Shown piece after piece: positions 8,294 to 15,880 of a stretch of DNA of 64,000 bases. Origin of the DNA: RGIG3701 sp031553595 (GTDB taxonomy: Bacteria; Planctomycetota; Planctomycetia; Pirellulales; Thermoguttaceae). Position numbers and translations under genes: made by a program. Within the stretch, counting starts at the first letter, position 1; the number at the start of each line of letters is the position of its first letter. A model generated the notes under the pieces. It was not told where the DNA came from. It was given only the letters and a program-made list of their open reading frames with translations, and did no database searches. The DNA lies in NCBI GenBank assembly GCA_031553595.1, contig JAVBLI010000036.1, forward strand, positions 1 through 64,000, given 5' to 3'.

Positions 8294-11200
8294 ATGCTGT
8301 TGCGCGTTTTTCTCGCATGGGCGTTCATTTTCGCGGTTTCGTTTGCCCATGCATACGATAACGGCCAGGTGCCGATAAACACGCCCGAGTCGGCCATGCG
8401 AATGCTGACGGACATGATTGCGACGTTCGGCGACAATTACCCCGCCGGGCCGGAATACATGCGCAAGCTGGAGGATGTGCTGGCGAGGCTCAAAAAAAAC
8501 GGGCGCGACCCCGACACGCGGCGCGAGTTCGAGTCGCTACGGAAAGAAATCGCGCTTTCGAATCCGCTGCTGGACTGTGACAAAATCCTGCTCATCCGTC
8601 GCGACACGACCAAAGGCGGCTGGGGCTTTCTCCGCCTGAACTCCCACACGAACCATGGCATCCGCCGCGACAACTGGGACACCGAACTGGTCGTCATGTC
8701 CGAAATCCGCAAGCGACCCCGGCTTACGCCGATCTACCGCCACCCGAACGCTGCGATCATGCGCGATCTTGATATGCATTTCGACGGGCAGCGTTTTTTG
8801 TTTTCCTCCATCAACGCGCAAGGCAACTGGGCGGTTTTCGAGGTGGGTATCGACGGGAAAAATTGTCGGGAGCTGACGCCCAGTGACCAGCCGGATGTGG
8901 ACTGGTTCGACGCGTGTTATCTGCCCGAGGAGGGCGTGATTATCGCGGCGTCGACGGCGGGAATGCAGGGACTTCCGTGTGAGAACGGCGGCCAGCCGAT
9001 GGTGAATCTGTACCGTGTCGAGTGTGGGACGCCCGACGCGCCGTTGGCGGAGAAAAAAGTCCGGCAACTGACTTTCGAGCAGGACAGCGACTGGCATCCG
9101 AGCGTGATGAACGACGGCCGGGTGATGTATCTGCGGTGGGAATATTCCGACATTCCGCATTACACCAGCCGGATGCTGTTCGCCATGCAGCCGGACGGAC
9201 GCCAGCAGCGTGCGGTGTGGGGCAGCGGGTCGTATTTTCCGACGGCCTTCAAAAGCCCGCGGGCGATTCCGGATTCTTCCATGATTCTCGGCGTGGTCAG
9301 TGGCCATCATACCCACGGCGGCGGCATCCCGGAGACCGGGCGCCTGATGCTCTTAAACCCGCAGCTTGGCTCCAAATATCCCTTCCGTTACGACCCCACG
9401 TCGAAGGAATGGGGCAAGCCGCTGGAGTACATCAACCTCTTTCCCCGCGTTTACCCGAAGGAAGTCACCGGCTGCGTGCAGGAAATCCCAGGCTACGAAC
9501 GCGATGTGGTGGGGAACGTGCTGGACAACCAGGGCGGCATGGGCAAATACCGCTTCGCGTATCCGTTCCCGCTGAACGAAAACTATTACCTCGTCAACAT
9601 CCGCGTGGACGGCAAAGGCACGTTCGGCCTGTGGCTGGTCGACCGTTTCGACAACATGACGAAAATCCACGAAATGCGCGACGATTCCGTGTTTCAGCCG
9701 ATCCTCGTGCAGCCGCGCAAACGCCCGCCGGTGCGTATGGACATGACGGACACGCAGAATCCGCAGGGCACGATGTTCATCACCGACGTTTATCAGGGCG
9801 GCGGCCTGCATGGCGTTCCGCGCGGGACGGCGAAGACGCTACGGATTTTCGCGTACCATTTTGGCTTCCAGAAAAGCGGCGGCCACGAATCCGTCGGCCA
9901 GGTTTCCTGCTGGGACATCAAGCGCGTGCTGGGCACCGTTCCGATCGAGGAAGACGGCTCCGCGATGTTCCACGTCCCGGCCAACACACCCCTCTCCATC
10001 CAGGTGCTTGACGAGGAAGGCCGCGCGCTGCAACTGATGCGTTCCTGGACGATTTCCATGCCCGGCGAGCACCAATCGTGTATCGGGTGCCACGAAACGC
10101 CCCTGGAAGCGACGCCCTCCAAGCAGACCATCGCCGGCAATAAGCCCCCACGCGACATTACGCCGTGGTACGGCCCCGCCCGCCCGTTCAGCTACGAAAC
10201 CGAAATCCAGCCGATGCTTGAAAAAAATTGCGTTGCATGCCACCACGACGAAACGAAGAAGGAGCTGGGGCTGCTTTCCTTCGAGGCCCATCAAGCCGGC
10301 AACTGGCGTACCGACACCTCTTACGCCTCCCTGAATCCGTATATCTGGCGGCCCGGCCCCGAGCCCGACCTGGAGATGCTCGTGCCGCTGGATTATCATG
10401 CCAGTGTCAGCGAGTTGGTGCAGATGCTCAAGAAAGGCCATCACGGCGTGCGGCTTGACCGCGAGGCGTGGGACCGGCTTTACACGTGGATCGATCTCAA
10501 CGTCCCTTATCGCGGCGGGTGGAATAACCCCGAGCAGGAAAAACGTCGGCAGGAGCTTTACGCGCTGTATGCCTTCCTCGACACGAATCCGGAGGCGGAG
10601 TTCCGCGCGGCGCTGGACAAAGTGGAGAAAACGGAGATTCCAAAAAAATCGCCGGCCGAGGTGCGGGAAATCATGCAGGCGGAAGTAGCGGCGGATGATC
10701 TCGCCGTACCCGCCTGGCCTTTCGACGCCCCCACGGCCGTTGCGATGCAGCGGACGAACGAAAAAATGCAGAACACGATGGTCGTCGATATCGGCGATGC
10801 CCAGCGTATTTCCTTCGTGCGAATCCCGGCCGGGACGTATATCATGGGCCAGCGCGACGGCGCGCCGGATGTGCGAAAACGAAAAATCGTCACCATCCCG
10901 AAGGATTTCTGGATGGCGGACACGGAAATCACGAACGGCCAGTACGGCGTTTATGATCCCGATCACGACACGCGTTATCTGCGTGAAGACGGCAAGGATC
11001 ACACCACGCCGGGGTACATCGCGAATCATCCCCAGCAGCCCGTGGCGCGGATTTCGTTCCAGGATGCCGAGGCGTTTTGTGAGTGGCTTTCCGAAAAATG
11101 CGGCAAGACAGTAAAACTTCCCACCGAATCGCAGTGGGAGTGGGCCGCCCGTGCGGGGAGCGAAACGCCGTTCTGGTACGGCGACCGCGACACGGATTTC

Positions 11201-11593
11201 TCGCCTTACGCGAACCTCGCCGGGGCGGAAGTCCGCGAGACTGCCACGGGTTACGAATCCGGTAGCGTCATCCACAAGCGGCGGATGTACCCGGCCGACT
11301 CGCTCTTCCCGTTGCGCGACGACCGCTTCACCGACAAGTGGTTCGTCGTCGATTATGTGAAGCAGTATCAGCCCAATCCATGGGGGCTTTACGACATCAT
11401 CGGGAACGTCTGGGAGTGGACCGCTGCGGAACCCGGCAGCGAGGAAAACGGCATGGTCGTCGCGCGCGGCGGGAGCTGGAAAGACCGGCCAAGTGTCTCC
11501 GGCGCCAGTGCCCGCGTGGTGTATGCGCCGTGGCAAAAAGTCATGAATGTCGGCTTTCGGCCCATCATCGTGGAGGAATGTCGCGCGAAATGA
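8294..11593 (+). CDS. exported HZS-alpha-like / cytochrome c / formylglycine-generating-enzyme-like fusion
   Basis: A 1099-residue protein with a signal peptide (LLRVFLAWAFIFAVSFAHA). Residues about 80-580 form a propeller-like region resembling the hydrazine synthase alpha-subunit middle domain found in many planctomycete proteins. CIGCH at residue 596 and CVACH at 646 are two haem c-binding motifs. From about residue 835 (FVRIPAGTYIMGQRDG) to the end lies an FGE/SUMF1-like domain, with ADTEITNGQYGVY, LPTESQWEWAARAG, NVWEWTAAE and ARGGSWKDR. ATG 8294 is chosen over an upstream TTG because CGGAG precedes it and it opens the signal peptide. The stop overlaps the next gene's ATG. No anammox genes are nearby, so true hydrazine synthesis is not implied. 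Confidence 0.75.
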   Translation: MLLRVFLAWAFIFAVSFAHAYDNGQVPINTPESAMRMLTDMIATFGDNYPAGPEYMRKLEDVLARLKKNGRDPDTRREFESLRKEIALSNPLLDCDKILLIRRDTTKGGWGFLRLNSHTNHGIRRDNWDTELVVMSEIRKRPRLTPIYRHPNAAIMRDLDMHFDGQRFLFSSINAQGNWAVFEVGIDGKNCRELTPSDQPDVDWFDACYLPEEGVIIAASTAGMQGLPCENGGQPMVNLYRVECGTPDAPLAEKKVRQLTFEQDSDWHPSVMNDGRVMYLRWEYSDIPHYTSRMLFAMQPDGRQQRAVWGSGSYFPTAFKSPRAIPDSSMILGVVSGHHTHGGGIPETGRLMLLNPQLGSKYPFRYDPTSKEWGKPLEYINLFPRVYPKEVTGCVQEIPGYERDVVGNVLDNQGGMGKYRFAYPFPLNENYYLVNIRVDGKGTFGLWLVDRFDNMTKIHEMRDDSVFQPILVQPRKRPPVRMDMTDTQNPQGTMFITDVYQGGGLHGVPRGTAKTLRIFAYHFGFQKSGGHESVGQVSCWDIKRVLGTVPIEEDGSAMFHVPANTPLSIQVLDEEGRALQLMRSWTISMPGEHQSCIGCHETPLEATPSKQTIAGNKPPRDITPWYGPARPFSYETEIQPMLEKNCVACHHDETKKELGLLSFEAHQAGNWRTDTSYASLNPYIWRPGPEPDLEMLVPLDYHASVSELVQMLKKGHHGVRLDREAWDRLYTWIDLNVPYRGGWNNPEQEKRRQELYALYAFLDTNPEAEFRAALDKVEKTEIPKKSPAEVREIMQAEVAADDLAVPAWPFDAPTAVAMQRTNEKMQNTMVVDIGDAQRISFVRIPAGTYIMGQRDGAPDVRKRKIVTIPKDFWMADTEITNGQYGVYDPDHDTRYLREDGKDHTTPGYIANHPQQPVARISFQDAEAFCEWLSEKCGKTVKLPTESQWEWAARAGSETPFWYGDRDTDFSPYANLAGAEVRETATGYESGSVIHKRRMYPADSLFPLRDDRFTDKWFVVDYVKQYQPNPWGLYDIIGNVWEWTAAEPGSEENGMVVARGGSWKDRPSVSGASARVVYAPWQKVMNVGFRPIIVEECRAK

Positions 11594-12783
11594 AAAAGAA
11601 TCTGCTCCGCCACGTCCCGCGGGTGACGATCCTCGTGGGGATGACGAACACATACGGACGCGACGTCCTGACGGGGATCGGGAATTACTCGAAGATTTAC
11701 GGCCCGTGGAATGTGCAGCTCGACTACGAATTTTCGCGGTGGGAGCTGCCGCCGTGGCTGAAGAACTGGCGAGGCGACGGCATCATTTCACGGATTGCGA
11801 GCCCGAAAATCCGGGATTTTTCACACAAAACGAGCATCCCGGTGATCGATTTAAATGAGCGGACGTTTGCGCTTCAGCTACCGTACGTGTTCATCGACCA
11901 GGCGGCGGTCGGGCGTCTGGCGGCGGAGCATTTATTGCAGCGCGGATTCACGCATTTCGCTTACATCGGCCAGCGCGGCATCCTCTGGTCGGACGAGCGC
12001 TGCCGGAGTTTTCGCGCGGCGGTCGCGGATTTCGCCGATTCGTTCAACGAATTCGAGGGCACACCGTTCCGGGATTCCGATGCCGACACGAAAAGCGTGT
12101 ACCGCAACAGCGTGTGGGAATCGGAGACCGAGCGTATCCGGCGGTGGGTTTTGTCGCTGCCGAAGCCGACGGGCGTCATGGCGTGCAATTCGTTTCGCGG
12201 GCTGCAATTCCTGGAGATTTGCCGCAGTGTGGGCGTGGCGGTGCCGGAAGCGGTGGCGGTGGTTTCGGGCGACGACGAGCCGGCTGTTTGCGAGCTGACC
12301 TCCCCGAGTCTCTCGGCCGTGCAACTCGATGGCGAAACCGTCGGGTATCGTGCCGCCGAAATGCTCGACCGCATGATGCGCGGCGAAAACGTGCCGGAAA
12401 CGTCCGTGCTCGTGCCGCCGAAGTCGCTGGTGTCGCGTTCCTCGACCAGCGGGGCCGCGATCGAAGACGGCACGCTGGGCAAGGCCCTGGAGTACATCCG
12501 TGAAAACGCCCGCTTCAACATTTCGCCCGAAGACGTGGCGGAGCATGCCGGCGTTTCGCTGCGGAAAATCCAGATTCTGTTCAAAGAGAAATTTCACCGC
12601 ACGCTGCACGCCCAGATCGTCGCCGTCCGGCTCGAGGCGGTCGCCCGGCTGCTGCGCGAGTCGGACCTCAACGCCGAGGAAATCGCCCACCGCTGCGGCT
12701 ACAACTACGTCCAGCAGATGAGCAACGCCTTTTTATCGCAGTACGGCATGCGCCCCGGAGCATTCCGACAGCTGCACAAGTAA
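11590..12783 (+). CDS. XylR-type AraC-family transcriptional regulator
   Basis: A 397-residue regulator close in length and layout to E. coli XylR. Residues about 10-285 form a LacI/periplasmic-binding-protein-like sugar sensor (TILVGMTNTYGRDVLTGI near the start, YVFIDQAAVGRLAAEHLL around 100, ending PKSLVSRSS). Residues about 295-395 form an AraC double helix-turn-helix (ISPEDVAEHAGVSLRKIQ, then AEEIAHRCGYNYVQQMSNAF). The ATG at 11590 overlaps the preceding stop in an ATGA arrangement, suggesting translational coupling to the fusion protein; GGAGG lies 13 bp upstream. An alternative start at 11578 adds four residues. It probably controls the adjacent sugar genes in response to a pentose-like sugar. 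Confidence 0.88.
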   Translation: MKKNLLRHVPRVTILVGMTNTYGRDVLTGIGNYSKIYGPWNVQLDYEFSRWELPPWLKNWRGDGIISRIASPKIRDFSHKTSIPVIDLNERTFALQLPYVFIDQAAVGRLAAEHLLQRGFTHFAYIGQRGILWSDERCRSFRAAVADFADSFNEFEGTPFRDSDADTKSVYRNSVWESETERIRRWVLSLPKPTGVMACNSFRGLQFLEICRSVGVAVPEAVAVVSGDDEPAVCELTSPSLSAVQLDGETVGYRAAEMLDRMMRGENVPETSVLVPPKSLVSRSSTSGAAIEDGTLGKALEYIRENARFNISPEDVAEHAGVSLRKIQILFKEKFHRTLHAQIVAVRLEAVARLLRESDLNAEEIAHRCGYNYVQQMSNAFLSQYGMRPGAFRQLHK

Positions 12784-12890
12784 TTGACAATGGACGATTG
12801 ACGATGGGCAATGCTCGGATATCGCGTTCATCGAATGATTTTGCGTAGCGTTTGCGTCATTGTCCATTGTCCCGTGTCTATTGTCCATTT
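12783..12890. repeat. two-armed short tandem repeat hairpin (TTGACAATGG dialect)
   Basis: The left arm ATTGACAATGGACGATTGAC and right arm TCATTGTCCATTGTCC plus TCTATTGTCCATTT are complementary. The loop contains TTTGCGTAGCG, a diverged reverse-oriented core (GACGCAAACGC). Confidence 0.65.
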
Positions 12891-12908
12891 AACCCAAGGG
12901 AGTTTATC

Positions 12909-13646
12909 ATGAAAACCACCATCACACGTTACGCGACGCTCGGCCTGGTGGCCGCGCTGGTATCTTTTGTCATGCTTTCCAGTGCCGATGCACAGTCGCG
13001 GCGGATTCGCCCCGTTGAGAAGCCGGTGTCGGTGAAGCGCGAGGCGCCGAAATTCGACAACGCGTATTTTTACACCGCCGACGGCAAATTCGACGAGGAG
13101 AAGGCGAAGGACGCCATCGTCGCGCTGTGCCAGTATCACGGATACCCGATGTTCCCAAAATTCCGCGAGCGGCTGTGGGTTTCGGATTACGGTCTCGGCC
13201 GTTTCACCGAGGTCGGCCTGGCGTGCGTCGGCTTTGCGAATAAAGTCGACGGCCAATTCAGCTACATGCTGCAAGATCTATTCATGCTGCCGGGACAGAT
13301 GTTGCCTGAGCACTGGCACATCGCGCCGGAGAATACGCCGAACTGCCCGCAGAAGGACGAGGGCTGGCTCGTGCGTTACGGCCGTAGTTACATCGTCGGC
13401 GAGGGCGAGCCGAATCTGCCGCCGGAGGTGGTCGTGCCCGCGTGCCACATGGACGGCAAGGTGACTGTCGAGCACTGCACGGTGGCCGACCCCGGCGATT
13501 TCGTCCCGCTGGTGCGTGTCGACAGTCGGCACTGGCAGATGGCGGGCCCCGAAGGGCTGATCCTGACGGAAGTCGCCAACGCCCACGACAACCCCTCCGT
13601 GCGCCACAGCGACCCGACGGCGAATAAGCACTTCCTGGGCGAGTAG
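12909..13646 (+). CDS. exported cupin-fold sugar-isomerase-like protein (D-lyxose isomerase family-like)
   Basis: A 245-residue protein with an N-terminal hydrophobic signal (LGLVAALVSFVMLSSADAQ). The rest looks like the cupin-type D-lyxose/mannose isomerase family. MLPEHWHIAP near residue 137 supplies the Glu and His metal ligands, and the late segment EVANAHDNPSVRHSDP carries further histidines. Such enzymes interconvert aldoses and ketoses with a bound divalent metal. A signal peptide is unusual for this activity, so an extracytoplasmic sugar-binding role is also possible. AAGGGAG lies just upstream of the start. Its position after the XylR-like regulator supports a link to pentose-type sugars. 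The family call is by motif only. Confidence 0.6.
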   Translation: MKTTITRYATLGLVAALVSFVMLSSADAQSRRIRPVEKPVSVKREAPKFDNAYFYTADGKFDEEKAKDAIVALCQYHGYPMFPKFRERLWVSDYGLGRFTEVGLACVGFANKVDGQFSYMLQDLFMLPGQMLPEHWHIAPENTPNCPQKDEGWLVRYGRSYIVGEGEPNLPPEVVVPACHMDGKVTVEHCTVADPGDFVPLVRVDSRHWQMAGPEGLILTEVANAHDNPSVRHSDPTANKHFLGE

Positions 13647-13658
13647 CGGCGTGGTCGC

Positions 13659-13796
13659 GGGATGTGGGGGATGTGGGGGAGGGATATGGGATGTAGTTGC
13701 CAGCGGACAATCGACGCACCCTTGCGGCGAGCGATTCGGTTCATGGCAGGATGCGAAGCCCACACCCCATCTCCCGCATGCTACATCCCATTTCCC
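13659..13796. repeat. two-armed short tandem repeat hairpin (GGATGTGG dialect)
   Basis: The left arm has GGGATGTGGGGGATGTGGGG and GATATGGGATGTAG; the right arm has CCCCATCTCCCGCATGCTAC and ATCCCATTTCC. The loop is longer than in other copies and has a CTTGCGGCGAGCG core variant. Confidence 0.65.
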
Positions 13797-13810
13797 CGCC
13801 TCCCCGTCAC

Positions 13811-13839
13811 TTGCGTTTTTCTCCGCGAAATGGTAAAAT
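13811..13839 (+). promoter_or_regulatory. sigma70-type promoter for the GH110-like gene
   Basis: TTGCGT at 13811-13816, a 17-bp spacer and TAAAAT at 13834-13839, placed 52 bp upstream of the start codon. Confidence 0.55.
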
Positions 13840-13890
13840 GAACGGATTATTCCACCCCGTTCGTCGTTCCCCCCAATCACGGAGATTGTC

Positions 13891-15678
13891 ATGCAAAAAA
13901 AACTTGTCCCGGCTGTTATTTTTCTTCTTGCCGCACTTATTTCGCAACGCGCACTGGGTGAAGAAATCGTTCTCACACCCCGCACCCAGCCTGGCAGCGG
14001 CGACGCGACCCGAGCCGTGCGTTTTTTGTTTCAGAACGACTTGGCCGAAAAATCCACCGACGCCGTGAAGCGGGTGGTGTTTCCCAAAGGCCGCTACGAT
14101 TTTTATCCTGATTACGCCAATGAGCGTTACGTTTTCGTCAGCAACAATGATGAGGGGCTGAAGCGGATCGTGTTCCTGTGGGAGGACCTCAAAAACATTG
14201 AGTTCGACGGGCAAGGCTCCGAGTTCGTCTTTCACGGCTACACGTGCCCATTCGTGCTTGACCGGTGCGAAAACGTGACGTTCAAAAATTTCAGCATCGA
14301 CTGGGAGCGCACATTCCACAGCGAGGGCGAAATTCTGGCCGTGGCGGACGACTATTTCGACGTACGTTTCAGCGAGGCGTATCCCTACAAAATCGACTCC
14401 GGGATGCTGATCTTCACGGGCCGTGGCGACGACAAGGCGACGTACCCGTTCGGCGGGCTCCTGGAATTCGACGCCGAAAAACGCGAAACCGCCTTCCTCG
14501 CGTGGGATTACTGGGTGCCCGAGCCCGGCACGCTCCCGGCCGAAGACCTCGGCGACCGCAAAGTCCGTGTGCACCGCAAGGGCGTCAAGGCCGCCGTGGG
14601 CAACATCATGGTTTTCGGCCCGAATCACCGCAAAGTCCCGCTTTTCACGCTCTCCGATTGCACCGACGTGCGTTTCGAAAACGTCCTGATGTACCACTCC
14701 GGCGGCATGGGCGTCATCGCCCAGCGGTGCACGAACGTGGAGCTTCACCGATGTAAAACCACCCCCGCGCCGGGCAAAAATCGTGTCGTGAGCCTCACCG
14801 CCGACGCCACGCATTTCGTCAACTGCCACGGCAAGATCGTCCTCAATGAATGCGTTTTCGAGAACCAGAAAGACGACGCCACGAACGTTCACGGCATTTA
14901 CGCCAAGATCGTCGCCAAAAGCACCGTCATGGTGTCTGGCAGGGACGAACACGGTAACCCCGCCGTGTTGGATTACGACGTTATCGACGTCCGTTTCATC
15001 CACCTGCAGCAGCTCGGCTTCGATTTCATCAAGGCCGGCACGCAACTGGAATTCGTCGATGCTGAGAGTATGAACCTGATCCACGTGACCTTCCCCGTGG
15101 TTCGATCGGCAACGCGGATCAACAAGGAAATCACGCGAGTCGAGCTGCAAAGCATTTTGCCCGACGCCGTCAAACTCGGCGACGCGGTCTGCGACGCCAC
15201 CACCGCGCCGGAAGTAACGATCACCAAATGTTACATCGGCAAGAACCGCGCCCGCGGTGTGCTCTTGAACTCCCGTGGCAAAACCGTCATCGAGGGCAAC
15301 ACCTTCCACACCCCCGGCGCGGCGATTCTGCTCGAGGGCGACGCACGCTACTGGTTCGAGCAGGCCGGCGTGCGGGATTTGCAGATTCGTGACAACGTGT
15401 TCGACAACTGCAATTACGGTGTGTGGGGCTGGGCCGTGATCGAAACCCGCCCGGGCATCGAGCCCTCCCGCCGCGCGGAGAGTCGATATAATAAAAACGT
15501 CGTGATCGAAAACAACGTCTTCAAGATTTTCGATAACCGCATCCTCAACTTTTACTCCACCGACGGCCTCACCTTCCGCAACAATACGATCGAATCCTCG
15601 ACGGCTTACCCGCCCCAGCATCAGGACGCGAAACGTTTCGTCGTCGAGCACTGCGACAATGTGCAGGTCGACGAGTGA
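13891..15678 (+). CDS. secreted GH110-like alpha-galactosidase (right-handed beta-helix)
   Basis: A 595-residue exported protein. After a signal peptide (about 22 residues, ending near RALGEE) it carries features I associate with GH110 alpha-1,3-galactosidases: VVFPKGRYDFYP (about 61-72), YVFVSNNDEGLKRIVF (about 80-95), then NIEFDGQGSEFVFHG and NFSIDWERTFHSEG, followed by beta-helix rungs such as NVTFKNF, NVLMYHSGGMGV and NNVFKIFDNRIL. These enzymes remove terminal alpha-1,3-linked galactose from host or algal glycans. CACGGAG lies before the start. A GH2 enzyme follows, so the pair could trim a galactose-rich glycan from the outside. Catalytic residues were not assigned. Confidence 0.7.
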   Translation: MQKKLVPAVIFLLAALISQRALGEEIVLTPRTQPGSGDATRAVRFLFQNDLAEKSTDAVKRVVFPKGRYDFYPDYANERYVFVSNNDEGLKRIVFLWEDLKNIEFDGQGSEFVFHGYTCPFVLDRCENVTFKNFSIDWERTFHSEGEILAVADDYFDVRFSEAYPYKIDSGMLIFTGRGDDKATYPFGGLLEFDAEKRETAFLAWDYWVPEPGTLPAEDLGDRKVRVHRKGVKAAVGNIMVFGPNHRKVPLFTLSDCTDVRFENVLMYHSGGMGVIAQRCTNVELHRCKTTPAPGKNRVVSLTADATHFVNCHGKIVLNECVFENQKDDATNVHGIYAKIVAKSTVMVSGRDEHGNPAVLDYDVIDVRFIHLQQLGFDFIKAGTQLEFVDAESMNLIHVTFPVVRSATRINKEITRVELQSILPDAVKLGDAVCDATTAPEVTITKCYIGKNRARGVLLNSRGKTVIEGNTFHTPGAAILLEGDARYWFEQAGVRDLQIRDNVFDNCNYGVWGWAVIETRPGIEPSRRAESRYNKNVVIENNVFKIFDNRILNFYSTDGLTFRNNTIESSTAYPPQHQDAKRFVVEHCDNVQVDE

Positions 15679-15702
15679 CCGCCAGCAATACCATTTTCGC
15701 CC

Positions 15703-15844
15703 TGTAGGGGCAGCGTGTTATAACCCAGGGCAACGCCCTGGGAGACGGAAAACGCCACCCCGTTTCAGGGGCTTAAGCCCCGCATTTTCGTCGTCATCTT
15801 TTCTCAGGGCGTTGCCCTAGGCTGTAATATACCTGCCCCTCCAA
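15703..15844. repeat. 142-bp imperfect inverted repeat with GGGCAACGCCCTGGG ends
   Basis: TGTAGGGGCAGCGTGTTATA with CCCAGGGCAACGCCCTG on the left pairs with CAGGGCGTTGCCCTAGG plus CTGTAATATACCTGCCCCT on the right. A second small hairpin (CAGGGGCTTAAGCCCC) sits in the middle. It could fold as a long cruciform, could act as a terminator for the GH110-like gene, or could be a small non-autonomous mobile repeat. Confidence 0.65.
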
Positions 15845-15880
15845 GGCGAGTGAACACCTGTCAAACATCGGAAACCTAAC

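Noticed and set aside
8294..11593. Hydrazine synthase subunit, implying anammox
   Set aside because: Only the alpha-like region is present, it is fused to an FGE-like domain, and no hzsB/C or hydrazine dehydrogenase genes are nearby. Sugar-metabolism context argues otherwise.
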